From: Clostridium sp. OS1-26
Lineage (GTDB): Bacteria; Bacillota; Clostridia; Clostridiales; Clostridiaceae
Length of the DNA: 64,000 nucleotides
Assembly: GCF_030915445.1 (NCBI RefSeq)
Contig: NZ_CP133264.1
Location: 558,001 to 622,000 of the forward strand
Direction: 5' to 3'
Part shown: positions 45,183 through 53,456 of the stretch, in pieces
Layout of the letters: each line of letters opens with the position of its first letter
Position numbering within the stretch: position 1 is the first letter of the stretch
Notes under the pieces: model-generated
What the model was told of the DNA's origin: nothing
Databases searched by the model: none
Seen by the model: the letters and a program-made list of their open reading frames with translations, nothing else
Made by a program: the position numbers and the translations under genes

Positions 45183-45710
45183 TTTCATTAATCTAAACTT
45201 ATAAAACCTATAATTATGATTATCGAAAGATTGTTCTAGTAAAACATCATTGATAAATTTCTTTTTATTAATATAATCATCAAAATCGTAAGCACACATC
45301 ATAGAGACATTCTTTCCTTCAACAGCCTCAGTTAACATATTTTCGAAATCTAAAAAATCTTCATTTGATACTTTTTTTAATAAATAACTTACTTGATTAA
45401 CAATCCTTATACCTAAATAACCTTTATCTTTCGCCTTTCTTTCACAATCAAGAAAATAATCAGCTAAACATTTTATTTCTTTATTATTATAAATCTGCAT
45501 TAAATGTGGGATATTAAAAGTTTCTATCTGAAAACCTTCTTTATGTAAGCTTTCTGAAATAACTTTATACAACTCTGGTTCTACATGTAAATATACTAAT
45601 TGTTTCTCTTCAATTCCCTTATTTACATAATCGTAAATATTAACAAGCATATGTTCTATTCCACAGTAATATAAAACACAATGCACTCCGTATACCCCGT
45701 AATTATTCAT
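45165..45710 (-). CDS. MEDS-domain protein (methanogen/methylotroph DcmR sensory domain)
   Basis: The product is 181 aa from the ATG at 45708-45710, which has AAAAGGAT upstream; a start six codons up lacks a ribosome site. The region GVHCVLYYCGIEHMLVNIYDYVNKGIEEKQLVYLHVEPE (broken here by rule into a name only) covers the conserved start, about residues 7-45, with His and Cys residues. MEDS domains are sensory modules often joined to kinases or anti-sigma factors. Here the domain stands alone. The ligand is unknown. Confidence 0.75.
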   Translation of the reverse strand: MNNYGVYGVHCVLYYCGIEHMLVNIYDYVNKGIEEKQLVYLHVEPELYKVISESLHKEGFQIETFNIPHLMQIYNNKEIKCLADYFLDCERKAKDKGYLGIRIVNQVSYLLKKVSNEDFLDFENMLTEAVEGKNVSMMCAYDFDDYINKKKFINDVLLEQSFDNHNYRFYKFRLMKNTRCI

Positions 45711-45793
45711 GATAGTTATCCTTTTCATAATATAGTTTTAACAAGTATATTCTACAATTTATACATATATTCCTTCTAAAACTTAACTCTAGT

Positions 45794-46585
45794 CTATACA
45801 CTTTTATTTACTTTTTCTATAATATTTTGACAAATTCTATCTAAATTCATTTGATATAATTCATCATATTTAAACCATTTTCCTCCACATTCTACATCAA
45901 TATCATAACTATCAGATATCTCAATGTAAATTATATCTATTTTATATAAAATTCCATCGTTTTCACTTAAAAAAAACCCTATATTATTTATTAATTTGTT
46001 GTTAAGATTTCTAATATATTTCGATATAAATTGATTTTTTTGAGACGGTAACTCAAATTGTTGATTTTTTTCATTATAAAGCAATAAACAATACTTAGTT
46101 TTATTTACTATTTTACATATAAAAAATTCCTTTTTTTTAATAAACTTTTCCGAATCTATAATATTTCTAAATGGAACTATCTCATTATAAGTTATTCTCT
46201 CTAAATCACTATCATCATAGAAATCTTTCCACTTAATATCCACTAATCTGTAATATTGTTTTAATTCTGGTTCTGGTTCATATCCAAGCTTAGCCTTTCC
46301 CTCAGTAGGATATGCTAAAAAAGTAACTACTCGATTATACATGGACGTTTTTATTTGAGGTACCCCTTCTATTTTTATAGATAAAAGTTTAACTTTTAAT
46401 CCAGTCTCTTCATATGCCTCTCTTATTGCAGCTTCTTCATCAGTTTCACCAATTTCTCTTCCACCTCCAGGAACTCCCCAAAAGTATAGATCTCTTTTTA
46501 TATCATGATGCTTTAGTAAAATATACTTTCCATTTTCTACAATAAAAATTTGAACTCTTGTATCTCTTTTAAGCATTTCCTTCAC
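45794..46585 (-). CDS. Nudix hydrolase with a C-terminal degenerate Nudix-like domain
   Basis: The 263-aa protein has a full Nudix box (GGREIGETDEEAAIREAYEE at about 41-60). The remaining ~115 residues (from about 148) repeat the fold pattern without the box, as in YCLLLYNEKNQQFELPS, then a helix and beta strands. The substrate of the active half is unknown. The start may be GTG at 46585 or ATG at 46576; both lie close to GAGG. It is not typical for Nudix proteins of about 150 aa. Confidence 0.85.
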   Translation of the reverse strand: MKEMLKRDTRVQIFIVENGKYILLKHHDIKRDLYFWGVPGGGREIGETDEEAAIREAYEETGLKVKLLSIKIEGVPQIKTSMYNRVVTFLAYPTEGKAKLGYEPEPELKQYYRLVDIKWKDFYDDSDLERITYNEIVPFRNIIDSEKFIKKKEFFICKIVNKTKYCLLLYNEKNQQFELPSQKNQFISKYIRNLNNKLINNIGFFLSENDGILYKIDIIYIEISDSYDIDVECGGKWFKYDELYQMNLDRICQNIIEKVNKSV

Positions 46586-46699
46586 CGCCTCGTAAGCTTA
46601 TTCTATAAAATCAAAGTATTCTATTATATTTATTATACAACATTCTTCAAGGTTTATATCATAAATTTACATAAACAGAATTCTAAGCTCAACACACAT

Positions 46700-46740
46700 T
46701 AAAAGGCTAATGAATTTATACTCCATCAGCCTTTTGTTTA
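46700..46740. terminator. Bidirectional terminator
   Basis: AAAAGGCT-A-ATG pairs with CAT-C-AGCCTTTT, near 46701-46735, with a T-rich flank. It separates the Nudix gene from the small genes ending at 46745. Confidence 0.7.
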
Positions 46741-46744
46741 TAAT

Positions 46745-46888
46745 TTAAAAGTGTTTTGTTATACCCTTTTGTACTCTTTTTATATCCTTTTCTCTTAGAT
46801 GTGTTTCCTTTCTAATTTTGTCTCCTGTTTCTCCATCTATAAGCATCTCTCTAGCCCTCTCTTTTAAGCTATCTACTTTATCACTCAT
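46745..46888 (-). CDS. 47-aa helix-turn-helix-like mini-protein, family member 2
   Basis: The ATG at 46886-46888 has AGGAGGT upstream. LKERAREMLIDGETGDKIRK (8-27), then ETHLREKDIKRVQKG gives the same helix-turn-helix spacing as members 1 and 3. It is charged and helical, with no membrane segment. Confidence 0.72.
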   Translation of the reverse strand: MSDKVDSLKERAREMLIDGETGDKIRKETHLREKDIKRVQKGITKHF

Positions 46889-46902
46889 AGCTAGACCTCC
46901 TT

Positions 46903-47061
46903 TTATCTGTTACCATTCATTTTATCCTTAGCCTTTATTACATCCTGTTCATTAAGCTCTGTTATTTCTTTTATTTCTCCCATACCCATTCCTTTGTCAA
47001 GCAGATCTTTTGCTGTTTCCATTGCTTTTTCATGATGCCCTTTATTTCTCCATCTTCCCAT
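46903..47061 (-). CDS. 52-aa helix-turn-helix-like mini-protein, family member 3
   Basis: ATG at 47059-47061. The core METAKDLLDKGMGMGEIKEI (14-33), then TELNEQDVIKAKDKM, matches members 1 and 2 and resembles the C-terminal helix pair of Rpn/PDDEXK transposase-type proteins. It lies 12 bp before the SspH-type gene stop region and may be co-transcribed with it. Confidence 0.72.
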   Translation of the reverse strand: MGRWRNKGHHEKAMETAKDLLDKGMGMGEIKEITELNEQDVIKAKDKMNGNR

Positions 47062-47073
47062 AAACTAACACCT

Positions 47074-47274
47074 CTATCTATCTATATTAATTATTTTTCT
47101 TGTATCTACCAAATCATCTACTGGAACATAAACATTTTCTCCCATATCCAAAATTCTAACCTTAACTCTACCAGCTTTATCATCTACACCATCAAGCCAT
47201 ACTGAATGACGATTATATAGTACTTCTATATTCTCCGGTGAGCTCATTATTTCTTTAACTCTTTCTATATCCAT
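47074..47274 (-). CDS. sspH: H-type small acid-soluble spore protein
   Basis: The 66-aa protein matches the SspH family, with RVKEIMSSPENIEVLYNRHS (5-24) and WLDGVDDKAGRVKVRILD, then VYVPVDDLVDTR. H-type SASP are minor spore-core proteins. It heads a run of small minus-strand genes (46745-47274) with short gaps, suggesting a forespore operon. Confidence 0.92.
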   Translation of the reverse strand: MDIERVKEIMSSPENIEVLYNRHSVWLDGVDDKAGRVKVRILDMGENVYVPVDDLVDTRKIINIDR

Positions 47275-47314
47275 AATAAATTACCTCCACCTTTTGCAAA
47301 TACATCTAACTAGT

Positions 47315-47449
47315 TTAATCTGCATTCCAATTTTCCTTAGTATTTTTTCCATCTTTATGCTCTGCCTTATATTTTGCACTTCTAGAATGATATTTTGCAC
47401 TATTAGGGTCATCTGACCACTTTTTAGGTTGCTTGTTTCTATTTTCCAT
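47315..47449 (-). CDS. 44-aa hydrophilic small protein, unknown
   Basis: The ATG at 47447-47449 follows GGAGAG. The sequence is Lys/Asn/Ser-rich (KQPKKWSDDPNSAKYHSRSA), with two SAKY repeats. Lys/Trp/His-rich short proteins of this kind are frequent in spores; no family is claimed. Confidence 0.7.
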   Translation of the reverse strand: MENRNKQPKKWSDDPNSAKYHSRSAKYKAEHKDGKNTKENWNAD

Positions 47450-47504
47450 AAAAACTCTCCTTTTACTCATTATTTATATAAAAATTATATTTCTGTATAA
47501 TAAC

Positions 47505-47669
47505 TTATTGCTCTTCGTCTAATCCTACTAATGAGTCCAAATGTTTTTCCGATTGTGTGCCAAACTTTGCTCTTGAACTTTCATCTTGTGGACTGTGATC
47601 TATATGTTTTTTTCTAAATCTTCCATCTTCTTTTTTATTATTATTTGTGTGCTCCATTTTGTTTTGCAT
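47505..47669 (-). CDS. 54-aa hydrophilic small protein, unknown
   Basis: ATG at 47667-47669, six bases after GGAGAG; an ATG two codons further up lies too close to it. Sequence HTNNNKKEDGRFRKKHIDHS, then acidic tail. It opens the minus-strand series. No family recognised. Confidence 0.7.
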   Translation of the reverse strand: MQNKMEHTNNNKKEDGRFRKKHIDHSPQDESSRAKFGTQSEKHLDSLVGLDEEQ

Positions 47670-47881
47670 ACACATCTCTCCTTTCTAGTACTAGCTTTTC
47701 CTCTATAGTTGTTTTTATGCTTAAAGAATAAACCTTCAAATATAGTTAAACAATATAATTAAATTAATCGTATGTATTAATGTTTTATATTTACTACTAA
47801 ACAGTACTTTGATAAAATTTATCTACCAGGTACTATATTAAATAAGTTAAACACTAATTTTTTTTATACGGAGGTACTTTT

Positions 47882-48967
47882 ATGAGCTTTAAATTACCTG
47901 AATATCACTCACCAAATTTTGCAGAAGAACCTTTTATATCAGCTCCTAACGTTAAAACGGAAAGAGTTACATTAAAAGGAATAGCTCCTGATAACTATCA
48001 TGCAACATCAATATATCCTGAATACTTTAAGATAGATGGAAAATGGATTCTCGCTTCTGAGAGCCGCATGGATTGTGTTGTAGTTGTTAATGAAAATAAA
48101 AAATTGGATATTAAAGAATTTAGAAATTTAAATGTTGGAGATAATGTTGTTCTAGGTAGAAGAGAAAATGCTGAAGATGGTATATTTGTATATGTTGATG
48201 GTTTTATACAGGATTCAGTTGAGGAGCAGTCATTTGCATTCAGATCCGGCCGAACAAGGGAAAGTTCATATTCAAAAGACTATGATAGTTTGTATGAACT
48301 ATTAAAATATGAAAAGGATAACGGATACATATTATGGGTTTTAGGGCCTGCTGTAATATTTGATCATGATTCAAAAAATGCTATGTCTCAATTAATAGAA
48401 GGTGGTTATGTTGATGCCATTTTCGCAGGAAACGCATTGGCAACACATGATTTAGAAGGTTCAGTATTAAAAACTGCTTTAGGTCAGGATATCTATACAC
48501 AATATTCAGTTTTTAATGGTCATTATAATCATATCGATATTATTAATAAGGCAAGACGCGCAGGTTCATTAGAAAAATTTGTTGAAAGTGAAAATATTAC
48601 AGACGGAGTAGTTTACACCTGTGTAAAAAACAACATTCCTCTGGTACTAGCTGGTTCAATAAGGGATGATGGGCCTCTACCTCCTGTTATTGCTAATGTT
48701 TATGATGCCCAAAATGCTATGAGAGTTCACTGCAAAAAGGCTACTACTGTTATCTGCCTTGCGACACAACTTCACACTATAGCTACAGGAAATATGACAC
48801 CAATGTATAAAGTTGAAAATGACAAAATAAGACCAGTATATATATATACTGTAGATATATCGGAATTTGGAGTAAATAAACTTAGAGATAGAGGAAGTTT
48901 AGAAGTAACCTCAGTTGTTACCAATGTTCAAGATTTTCTCGTTAATATAGCTAATAATTTAATTTAA
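47882..48967 (+). CDS. TIGR00300 / LOR-SDH domain protein, ornithine cyclodeaminase type
   Basis: The 361-aa protein has the LOR/SDH-type N-terminal part (VKTERVTLKGIAP, about 23-35). A nucleotide-binding C-terminal part carries GPAVIFDHDSKNAM, FAGNALATHDLEGSVLKTALGQ (about 179-200) and GSIRDDGPLPPV. This family includes the archaeal-type ornithine cyclodeaminase, making proline from ornithine, and AgrE/ArgZ partners. The substrate here is an inference. GGAGGTAC precedes the ATG; the gene has its own terminator. Confidence 0.82.
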   Translation: MSFKLPEYHSPNFAEEPFISAPNVKTERVTLKGIAPDNYHATSIYPEYFKIDGKWILASESRMDCVVVVNENKKLDIKEFRNLNVGDNVVLGRRENAEDGIFVYVDGFIQDSVEEQSFAFRSGRTRESSYSKDYDSLYELLKYEKDNGYILWVLGPAVIFDHDSKNAMSQLIEGGYVDAIFAGNALATHDLEGSVLKTALGQDIYTQYSVFNGHYNHIDIINKARRAGSLEKFVESENITDGVVYTCVKNNIPLVLAGSIRDDGPLPPVIANVYDAQNAMRVHCKKATTVICLATQLHTIATGNMTPMYKVENDKIRPVYIYTVDISEFGVNKLRDRGSLEVTSVVTNVQDFLVNIANNLI

Positions 48968-48969
48968 AG

Positions 48970-49020
48970 AAAAATAGATTTTAGAGTAATTAATTTATTT
49001 AACTCTAAAATCTATTTTTT
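48970..49020 (+). terminator. Terminator after the TIGR00300 gene
   Basis: An 18-bp perfect stem (48970-48987 with 49002-49019) whose 3' arm ends in a T-run, extended by TGTTT. Confidence 0.92.
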
Positions 49021-49049
49021 GTTTAAATTAAATTTTTTAGATTTAGTAA

Positions 49050-49078
49050 TTGACATAAATTAGATTATTGGTTACTAT
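49050..49078 (+). promoter_or_regulatory. Promoter of pflB
   Basis: TTGACA (49050-49055), a 17-base spacer and TACTAT (49073-49078), about 80 bases before the riboswitch aptamer. Confidence 0.8.
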
Positions 49079-49157
49079 TATAATATAATTAAAAAAAGTC
49101 AAAAAATTTTTAAATTACGTTACAATATTTAGTATTTGTATTGTCTTTACAATTAGT

Positions 49158-49300
49158 CACATTACTGGCGGAAGTGGAGTTTACCACAGGGAGTGTGATT
49201 TGTAAAAAAATGCCGACCGCCTGGGCAAAATGTCCAGGTGGTATTACGCTTTTCGATGCCTTCTGGACTACTAGTAAACTATTTTTTTATTTTAAGGAGG
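49158..49300 (+). promoter_or_regulatory. ZTP (pfl motif) riboswitch upstream of pflB
   Basis: Aptamer 49158-49228. TCACATTACTGGCGGAAGTGG begins P1/P2 (first 20 shown as TCACATTACTGGCGGAAGTG), followed by ACCACAGGGAGTGTGA. A spacer then leads to the diagnostic GCCGACCGCCTGGGCA. This is the ZTP/ZMP-sensing pfl motif, first named for its place ahead of pfl and folate genes. Downstream TCCAG...CTGGA with GGTAT/ATGCC pairs and a T7 run (near 49292) form the expression-platform terminator. ZTP rises when 10-formyl-folate is short, so pflB, a formate source, would be switched on. Confidence 0.9.
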
Positions 49301-49308
49301 CATTTTTT

Positions 49309-51555
49309 ATGAAGAAAAACGTATGGCAAGGATTCCAATTAGGAAAATGGACAGAAACAATAGACGTAAGAGACTTCATACAAAAGAACTATACAATGTA
49401 TGATGGAGATAAAAGTTTCTTAGCAGCTCCAACAGTTAAAACTAAGAGTTTATGGGACAAGGCAGAAGCTCTTATTATAGAAGAAATTAAAAAAGGCGTT
49501 ATGGACGTTGAGACTAAGGAATTCTCTGGTATAAACAACTTTAAACCAGGATACTTAGATAAAGAAAATGAAGTAATCGTTGGATATCAAACAGATGCTC
49601 CATTAAAGAGAATAATGAACCCATTCGGTGGAATGAGAATGGTTGAGCAATCCCTTGAAGAATACGGCTTCAAAATGGATGAAGAATTAAACAAGAACTT
49701 TAAGAAATACAGAAAAACTCACAACGAAGGAGTTTTCGATGCTTATACAGAAGAAACAAGAAAAGCAAGAACAGTAGGTCTTTTAACTGGACTACCTGAT
49801 GCTTATGGAAGAGGAAGAATAATAGGTGACTACAGAAGAATAGCTCTATACGGAATGGACTTCCTAATAGCACAAAAGAAGAAGGATTTAAACGAATTAA
49901 AAGGATCCTGTGATGAAACTATAAGACTTAGAGAAGAAGTTTCAATGCAACTTCGTGCTATGCAAGAATTAAAAGCAATGGCTTTATCATATGGAATAGA
50001 TATATCAGCACCAGCTTCAAATGCTGTGGAAGCAGTTCAATTCGTATACTTTGGATACTTAGCTGCAGTAAAAGAAAATAACGGAGCAGCAATGTCACTA
50101 GGAAGAAACACTACTTTCTTAGATATATTCATAGAAAGAGATCTTCAAAGTGGAGCTATAACAGAAGCAGAAGCTCAAGAAATAATCGACCAGTTTGTTA
50201 TAAAACTAAGAATGGTAAGACACTTAAGAACTCCTGAATACAATGACTTATTTGCAGGAGACCCTAACTGGATAACTGAATCAATCGGTGGAGTTGGAGT
50301 TAACGGAAAGTCATTGGTTACTAAAACAGCTTTCAGATTCTTACACACACTAACAAACTTAGGACCAGCACCAGAACCAAACATGACAGTACTTTGGTCA
50401 GAAAAGCTTCCTGAAGGCTTCAAGAAGTATTGTGCAGAGATGTCAATAAAGACAGACTCAATCCAATATGAAAATGATGATATAATGAGACCAATATATG
50501 GAGATGACTACGCTATAGCTTGCTGCGTATCTGCTATGGAAGTAGGTAAGAGAATGCAGTTCTTCGGAGCAAGAACAAACTTAGCAAAAGCGTTACTTTA
50601 TGCTATAAATGGTGGAGTAGATGAAAAGAAAAAAGCTAAGGATGGCAGCTTAATAGAAGTAGTACCTGGAATAGAAAGAATAACTGATGAAGTTCTTGAT
50701 TTCGATAAGGTAATGACTAACTACAACAAAGTATTAGACTATGTAGCTGAGTTATATGTTGATACAATGAACACAATACACTATATGCACGATAAATATG
50801 CTTATGAAGCAGGACAAATGGCTCTTCACGATACAAAGGTTAAGAGATTCATGGCATTTGGTGTAGCAGGATTATCAGTTGCAGCTGACTCTTTAAGTGC
50901 AATAAAATTTGCTAAAGTTAGACCAATAAGAAATGAAGAAGGAATAGCAGTTGACTTTGAAATAGAAGGTAACTTCCCTAAATACGGAAATGACGATGAT
51001 AGAGTAGATGATATAGCAGTAGAATTAACAAAGAAATTCTCAACTGAGCTTAAGAAGCATAAGACATATAGAAATGCAGATCACTCACTATCAGTGTTAA
51101 CTATAACATCAAACGTTGTTTATGGTAAGAAAACAGGATCAACTCCTGACGGAAGAAAAGCTGGAGAAGCTTTTGCACCAGGAGCAAACCCAATGCACGG
51201 AAGAGATGAGAATGGAGCTTTAGCATCACTGAATTCAGTAGCTAAAATACCATATAGAGAATACTGCCAAGACGGTGTATCAAATACATTCTCAATAATA
51301 CCAGATGCACTTGGAAAAGATGAAGAAAGCAGAATAAATAACCTTGTAAACTTAATGGATGGATACTTCGCACAAAGTGCATTCCACTTAAATGTAAATG
51401 TACTTAGAAGAGAAACTCTAGTAGATGCTATGGAAAATCCAGAAAAGTATCCAACTTTAACAATAAGAGTTTCAGGATATGCTGTTCACTTCAACAGATT
51501 AACTAAAGAACAACAAAAAGAAGTTATAAGCAGAACATTCCACGAAAAAATTTAG
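49309..51555 (+). CDS. pflB: Formate C-acetyltransferase (pyruvate formate-lyase)
   Basis: The 748-aa protein starts at the ATG at 49309, eight bases after AAGGAGG; a 55-codon upstream extension runs across the riboswitch and is rejected. The active-site Cys-Cys is in [15 protein letters not shown]. The glycyl-radical loop near the C-terminus is [13 protein letters not shown], with the radical on G of SGYA. PflB converts pyruvate and CoA to acetyl-CoA and formate. The activating enzyme gene pflA, often next to it, is absent here. Confidence 0.96.
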   Translation: MKKNVWQGFQLGKWTETIDVRDFIQKNYTMYDGDKSFLAAPTVKTKSLWDKAEALIIEEIKKGVMDVETKEFSGINNFKPGYLDKENEVIVGYQTDAPLKRIMNPFGGMRMVEQSLEEYGFKMDEELNKNFKKYRKTHNEGVFDAYTEETRKARTVGLLTGLPDAYGRGRIIGDYRRIALYGMDFLIAQKKKDLNELKGSCDETIRLREEVSMQLRAMQELKAMALSYGIDISAPASNAVEAVQFVYFGYLAAVKENNGAAMSLGRNTTFLDIFIERDLQSGAITEAEAQEIIDQFVIKLRMVRHLRTPEYNDLFAGDPNWITESIGGVGVNGKSLVTKTAFRFLHTLTNLGPAPEPNMTVLWSEKLPEGFKKYCAEMSIKTDSIQYENDDIMRPIYGDDYAIACCVSAMEVGKRMQFFGARTNLAKALLYAINGGVDEKKKAKDGSLIEVVPGIERITDEVLDFDKVMTNYNKVLDYVAELYVDTMNTIHYMHDKYAYEAGQMALHDTKVKRFMAFGVAGLSVAADSLSAIKFAKVRPIRNEEGIAVDFEIEGNFPKYGNDDDRVDDIAVELTKKFSTELKKHKTYRNADHSLSVLTITSNVVYGKKTGSTPDGRKAGEAFAPGANPMHGRDENGALASLNSVAKIPYREYCQDGVSNTFSIIPDALGKDEESRINNLVNLMDGYFAQSAFHLNVNVLRRETLVDAMENPEKYPTLTIRVSGYAVHFNRLTKEQQKEVISRTFHEKI

Positions 51556-51560
51556 CCCAA

Positions 51561-51599
51561 AAATTAAACTTTCCAATCCCCTTCCGGAAAGTTTAATTT
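51561..51599 (+). terminator. First terminator after pflB
   Basis: A 14-bp stem AAATTAAACTTTCC/GGAAAGTTTAATTT (51561-51574 with 51586-51599), starting five bases after the stop codon. Confidence 0.85.
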
Positions 51600-51621
51600 A
51601 ACCTAATAAAACCTAAAACCT

Positions 51622-51663
51622 AAAAATACATCCTTAAGCTATTTTGTTTAAGGGTGTATTTTT
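51622..51663 (+). terminator. Second, tandem terminator after pflB
   Basis: A 16-bp stem (51622-51637 with 51648-51663) including one G-U pair, flanked by A-rich and T-rich runs, so it could work on both strands. Confidence 0.75.
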
Positions 51664-51743
51664 AATTTCAATAATTGAATGTCTTCTTATATGAATTATT
51701 ATCTACTTGATATATAATAATAGTGATATAAAATGCAACTTTG

Positions 51744-51898
51744 GGAGGTTAAAGTCCTAAATGGACTTTAACGGGTAATTTGGCTAGGTAAAAGTTATAA
51801 ATGAACTTTTACGGGTAACTTGTGAGCGGAAGCGAAAATCTTAAGTTACTCAGTACTCGAAGGGAAACAAGCAAAATTACCCAGTGTTCCGACTAAAA
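51744..51898 (+). repeat. Structured repeat family A, copy 2, in the leader of the DUF6483-type gene
   Basis: It begins GGAGGTTAAAGTCCTAAATG and ends ACCCAGTGTTCCGACTAAA against the ribosome site of the gene at 51911, as in copy 1 (11351-11449). The first hairpin (GTTAAAGTCC/GGACTTTAAC) and the outer pair GGGTAATTT/AAATTACCC are kept. An extra ~57-base branch (TAACTTGTGAGCGGAAGCG..., GTAACTT/AAGTTAC stem) is inserted inside. Confidence 0.9.
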
Positions 51899-51910
51899 GG
51901 AGGATTCAAT

Positions 51911-52570
51911 ATGTTAAAATCAAGTCTTACATCTGAATTAGTTAAAAAGTTTACTAAAGCCTTGGAAAAAATATTGGAATATAAAAATAATGGTAAAAAT
52001 GAAGAAGCACTTTCCGTAATTGATGACACTTTTAAGGAAATATTCAGACTTAGCTCTAAATTTTTCAGTTCTTTTTCAGACGAAAACTTAATGGATATGA
52101 TTAAAACCGATGGAACCTTAAATGCAGATAAATGTATAATGATGGCAAAGCTTTTGGAGGAAGAGGGAGAAATCTATGAGTCCCAAGGTAATCATAACGA
52201 AGCCTTTTGTTTAGATTTAAAAGCTATAAATTTATTGTTAGAAGCATACATAAATAAGGATAACAATTGTGATCTTCAAAGCTACTTTTCAGATATAGAT
52301 TTAATAATAGAAAAGATATCAGATTATAAATTGCCAATCTCACTAGAAAATAAAATACTAGATTATTATGTTAAAATTGATAAGTACGATAAAGCAGAAG
52401 ATATGCTTTATGATATTCTTCAACACAATAACTTTGATAAGGACTCTATAAAAAAAGGAATTGCTTTTTATGAGCTTTTACTTACAAAAGACGATGAATC
52501 TTTAGAGAATAGTAACCTTCCTAGAGAAGAAATAAACGATTCTTTGCAACAGCTAAAAAGAAAACTATAA
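51911..52570 (+). CDS. DUF6483-like all-helical protein
   Basis: The 219-aa protein starts at the ATG at 51911, eight bases after AAGGAGGA; the longer frame from 51884 starts inside the leader repeat. It is rich in Leu/Glu/Lys and in paired helices like TPR or related solenoids (AKLLEEEGEIYESQGNHNEA, about 78-97). There is no membrane segment. The family assignment is tentative and the function is unknown. Confidence 0.75.
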   Translation: MLKSSLTSELVKKFTKALEKILEYKNNGKNEEALSVIDDTFKEIFRLSSKFFSSFSDENLMDMIKTDGTLNADKCIMMAKLLEEEGEIYESQGNHNEAFCLDLKAINLLLEAYINKDNNCDLQSYFSDIDLIIEKISDYKLPISLENKILDYYVKIDKYDKAEDMLYDILQHNNFDKDSIKKGIAFYELLLTKDDESLENSNLPREEINDSLQQLKRKL

Positions 52571-52583
52571 AGAGAATTAGACT

Positions 52584-52640
52584 GAAATATAACCTATGCT
52601 CCGGAATATATTTATAGTCCCTGCGCATAAGTTATATTTC
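52584..52640. terminator. Bidirectional terminator between convergent genes
   Basis: GAAATATAAC-CTATGC (52584-52599) pairs with GCATAAGTTATATTTC (52625-52640), one A-C mismatch. It separates the DUF6483-like gene from the EamA pseudogene. Confidence 0.7.
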
Positions 52641-53436
52641 TAGTTAGTTTCTCTATGCAATTCAATATTTTTTTGTTGTTTTCCTTTGAATGTTATAAAC
52701 GAGCCTATTAAAATGAATGCCATTTCAATTAATGTATTAGTAGATATGCTTTCATGAAGTATTATTAAAGAAAGTATTGGGGCTAGTGCAGGTTTTATAA
52801 AAAATATAATAGACGCTGTTGACGCAGAGGTCTTTTCCATCGCAAGAAAATAGAGGAGATAACCTAGGCCAGTCACTACTACACCAAGGTAAATTATCAT
52901 AAGTACATTGCCGTAATTTATTCCGTATGCAATAGGTATATTAGCAAAAATAGATACTCCATGATTCTTAGCTCCTGCTGCAACTGAGTTTATATTAGAA
53001 AAAAGCATTAATATTAACATTATCATATCTCCAGTTAAAAAAGTAAAACAGTTTAATGATAAACTTCCATATTTATCAGAACGCACCTTCCCAATCACAC
53101 TATATATAGAGAAAGTTATCGCCGCCAGTATAGCAAGAATTATTCCTTTTAAATCACCATTAATATTAAAATGGTTCAGTATAAAAGCCACACCTATTAG
53201 ACTAATTAATAAGGATACTATAGTATGCTTGCTTAATTGTTCTTCTAATAAAAAGTAAGCAAAAGGAACTGTAAATACAGGTTTAATTCCATTGGAAGTA
53301 ATATTAAAGCTCCAATGAGAAATCTTAAGAAGTTTAATTGAAAGGGATTTATTTGATCGGAAATCATTTTTCCTGCTATCTCTATAGTACTAAAAATAAA
53401 TGCTGATAACATAATATATAAATATTCTTTTTTCAT
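52640..53436 (-). pseudogene. EamA/DMT-family transporter, broken by deletion and frameshift
   Basis: The first frame (53436 down) encodes the typical start MKKEYLYIMLSAFIFSTIEI and TM2 (NFLRFLIGALILLPM). It then runs into a stop at 53245. The second frame carries KPVFTVPFAYFLLEE (TM4), then LISLIGVAFIL and the complete second EamA repeat to 52640. The joint is not a one-base homopolymer change. About 30 residues of TM3 and its flanks are missing, so this is a real internal deletion with frameshift. Confidence 0.82.
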
Positions 53437-53456
53437 AACATATTCCCCCAGTCATA

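Noticed and set aside
49141-49308. N-terminal extension of PflB
   Set aside because: This segment is the ZTP riboswitch; the true ATG at 49309 has an AAGGAGG site.
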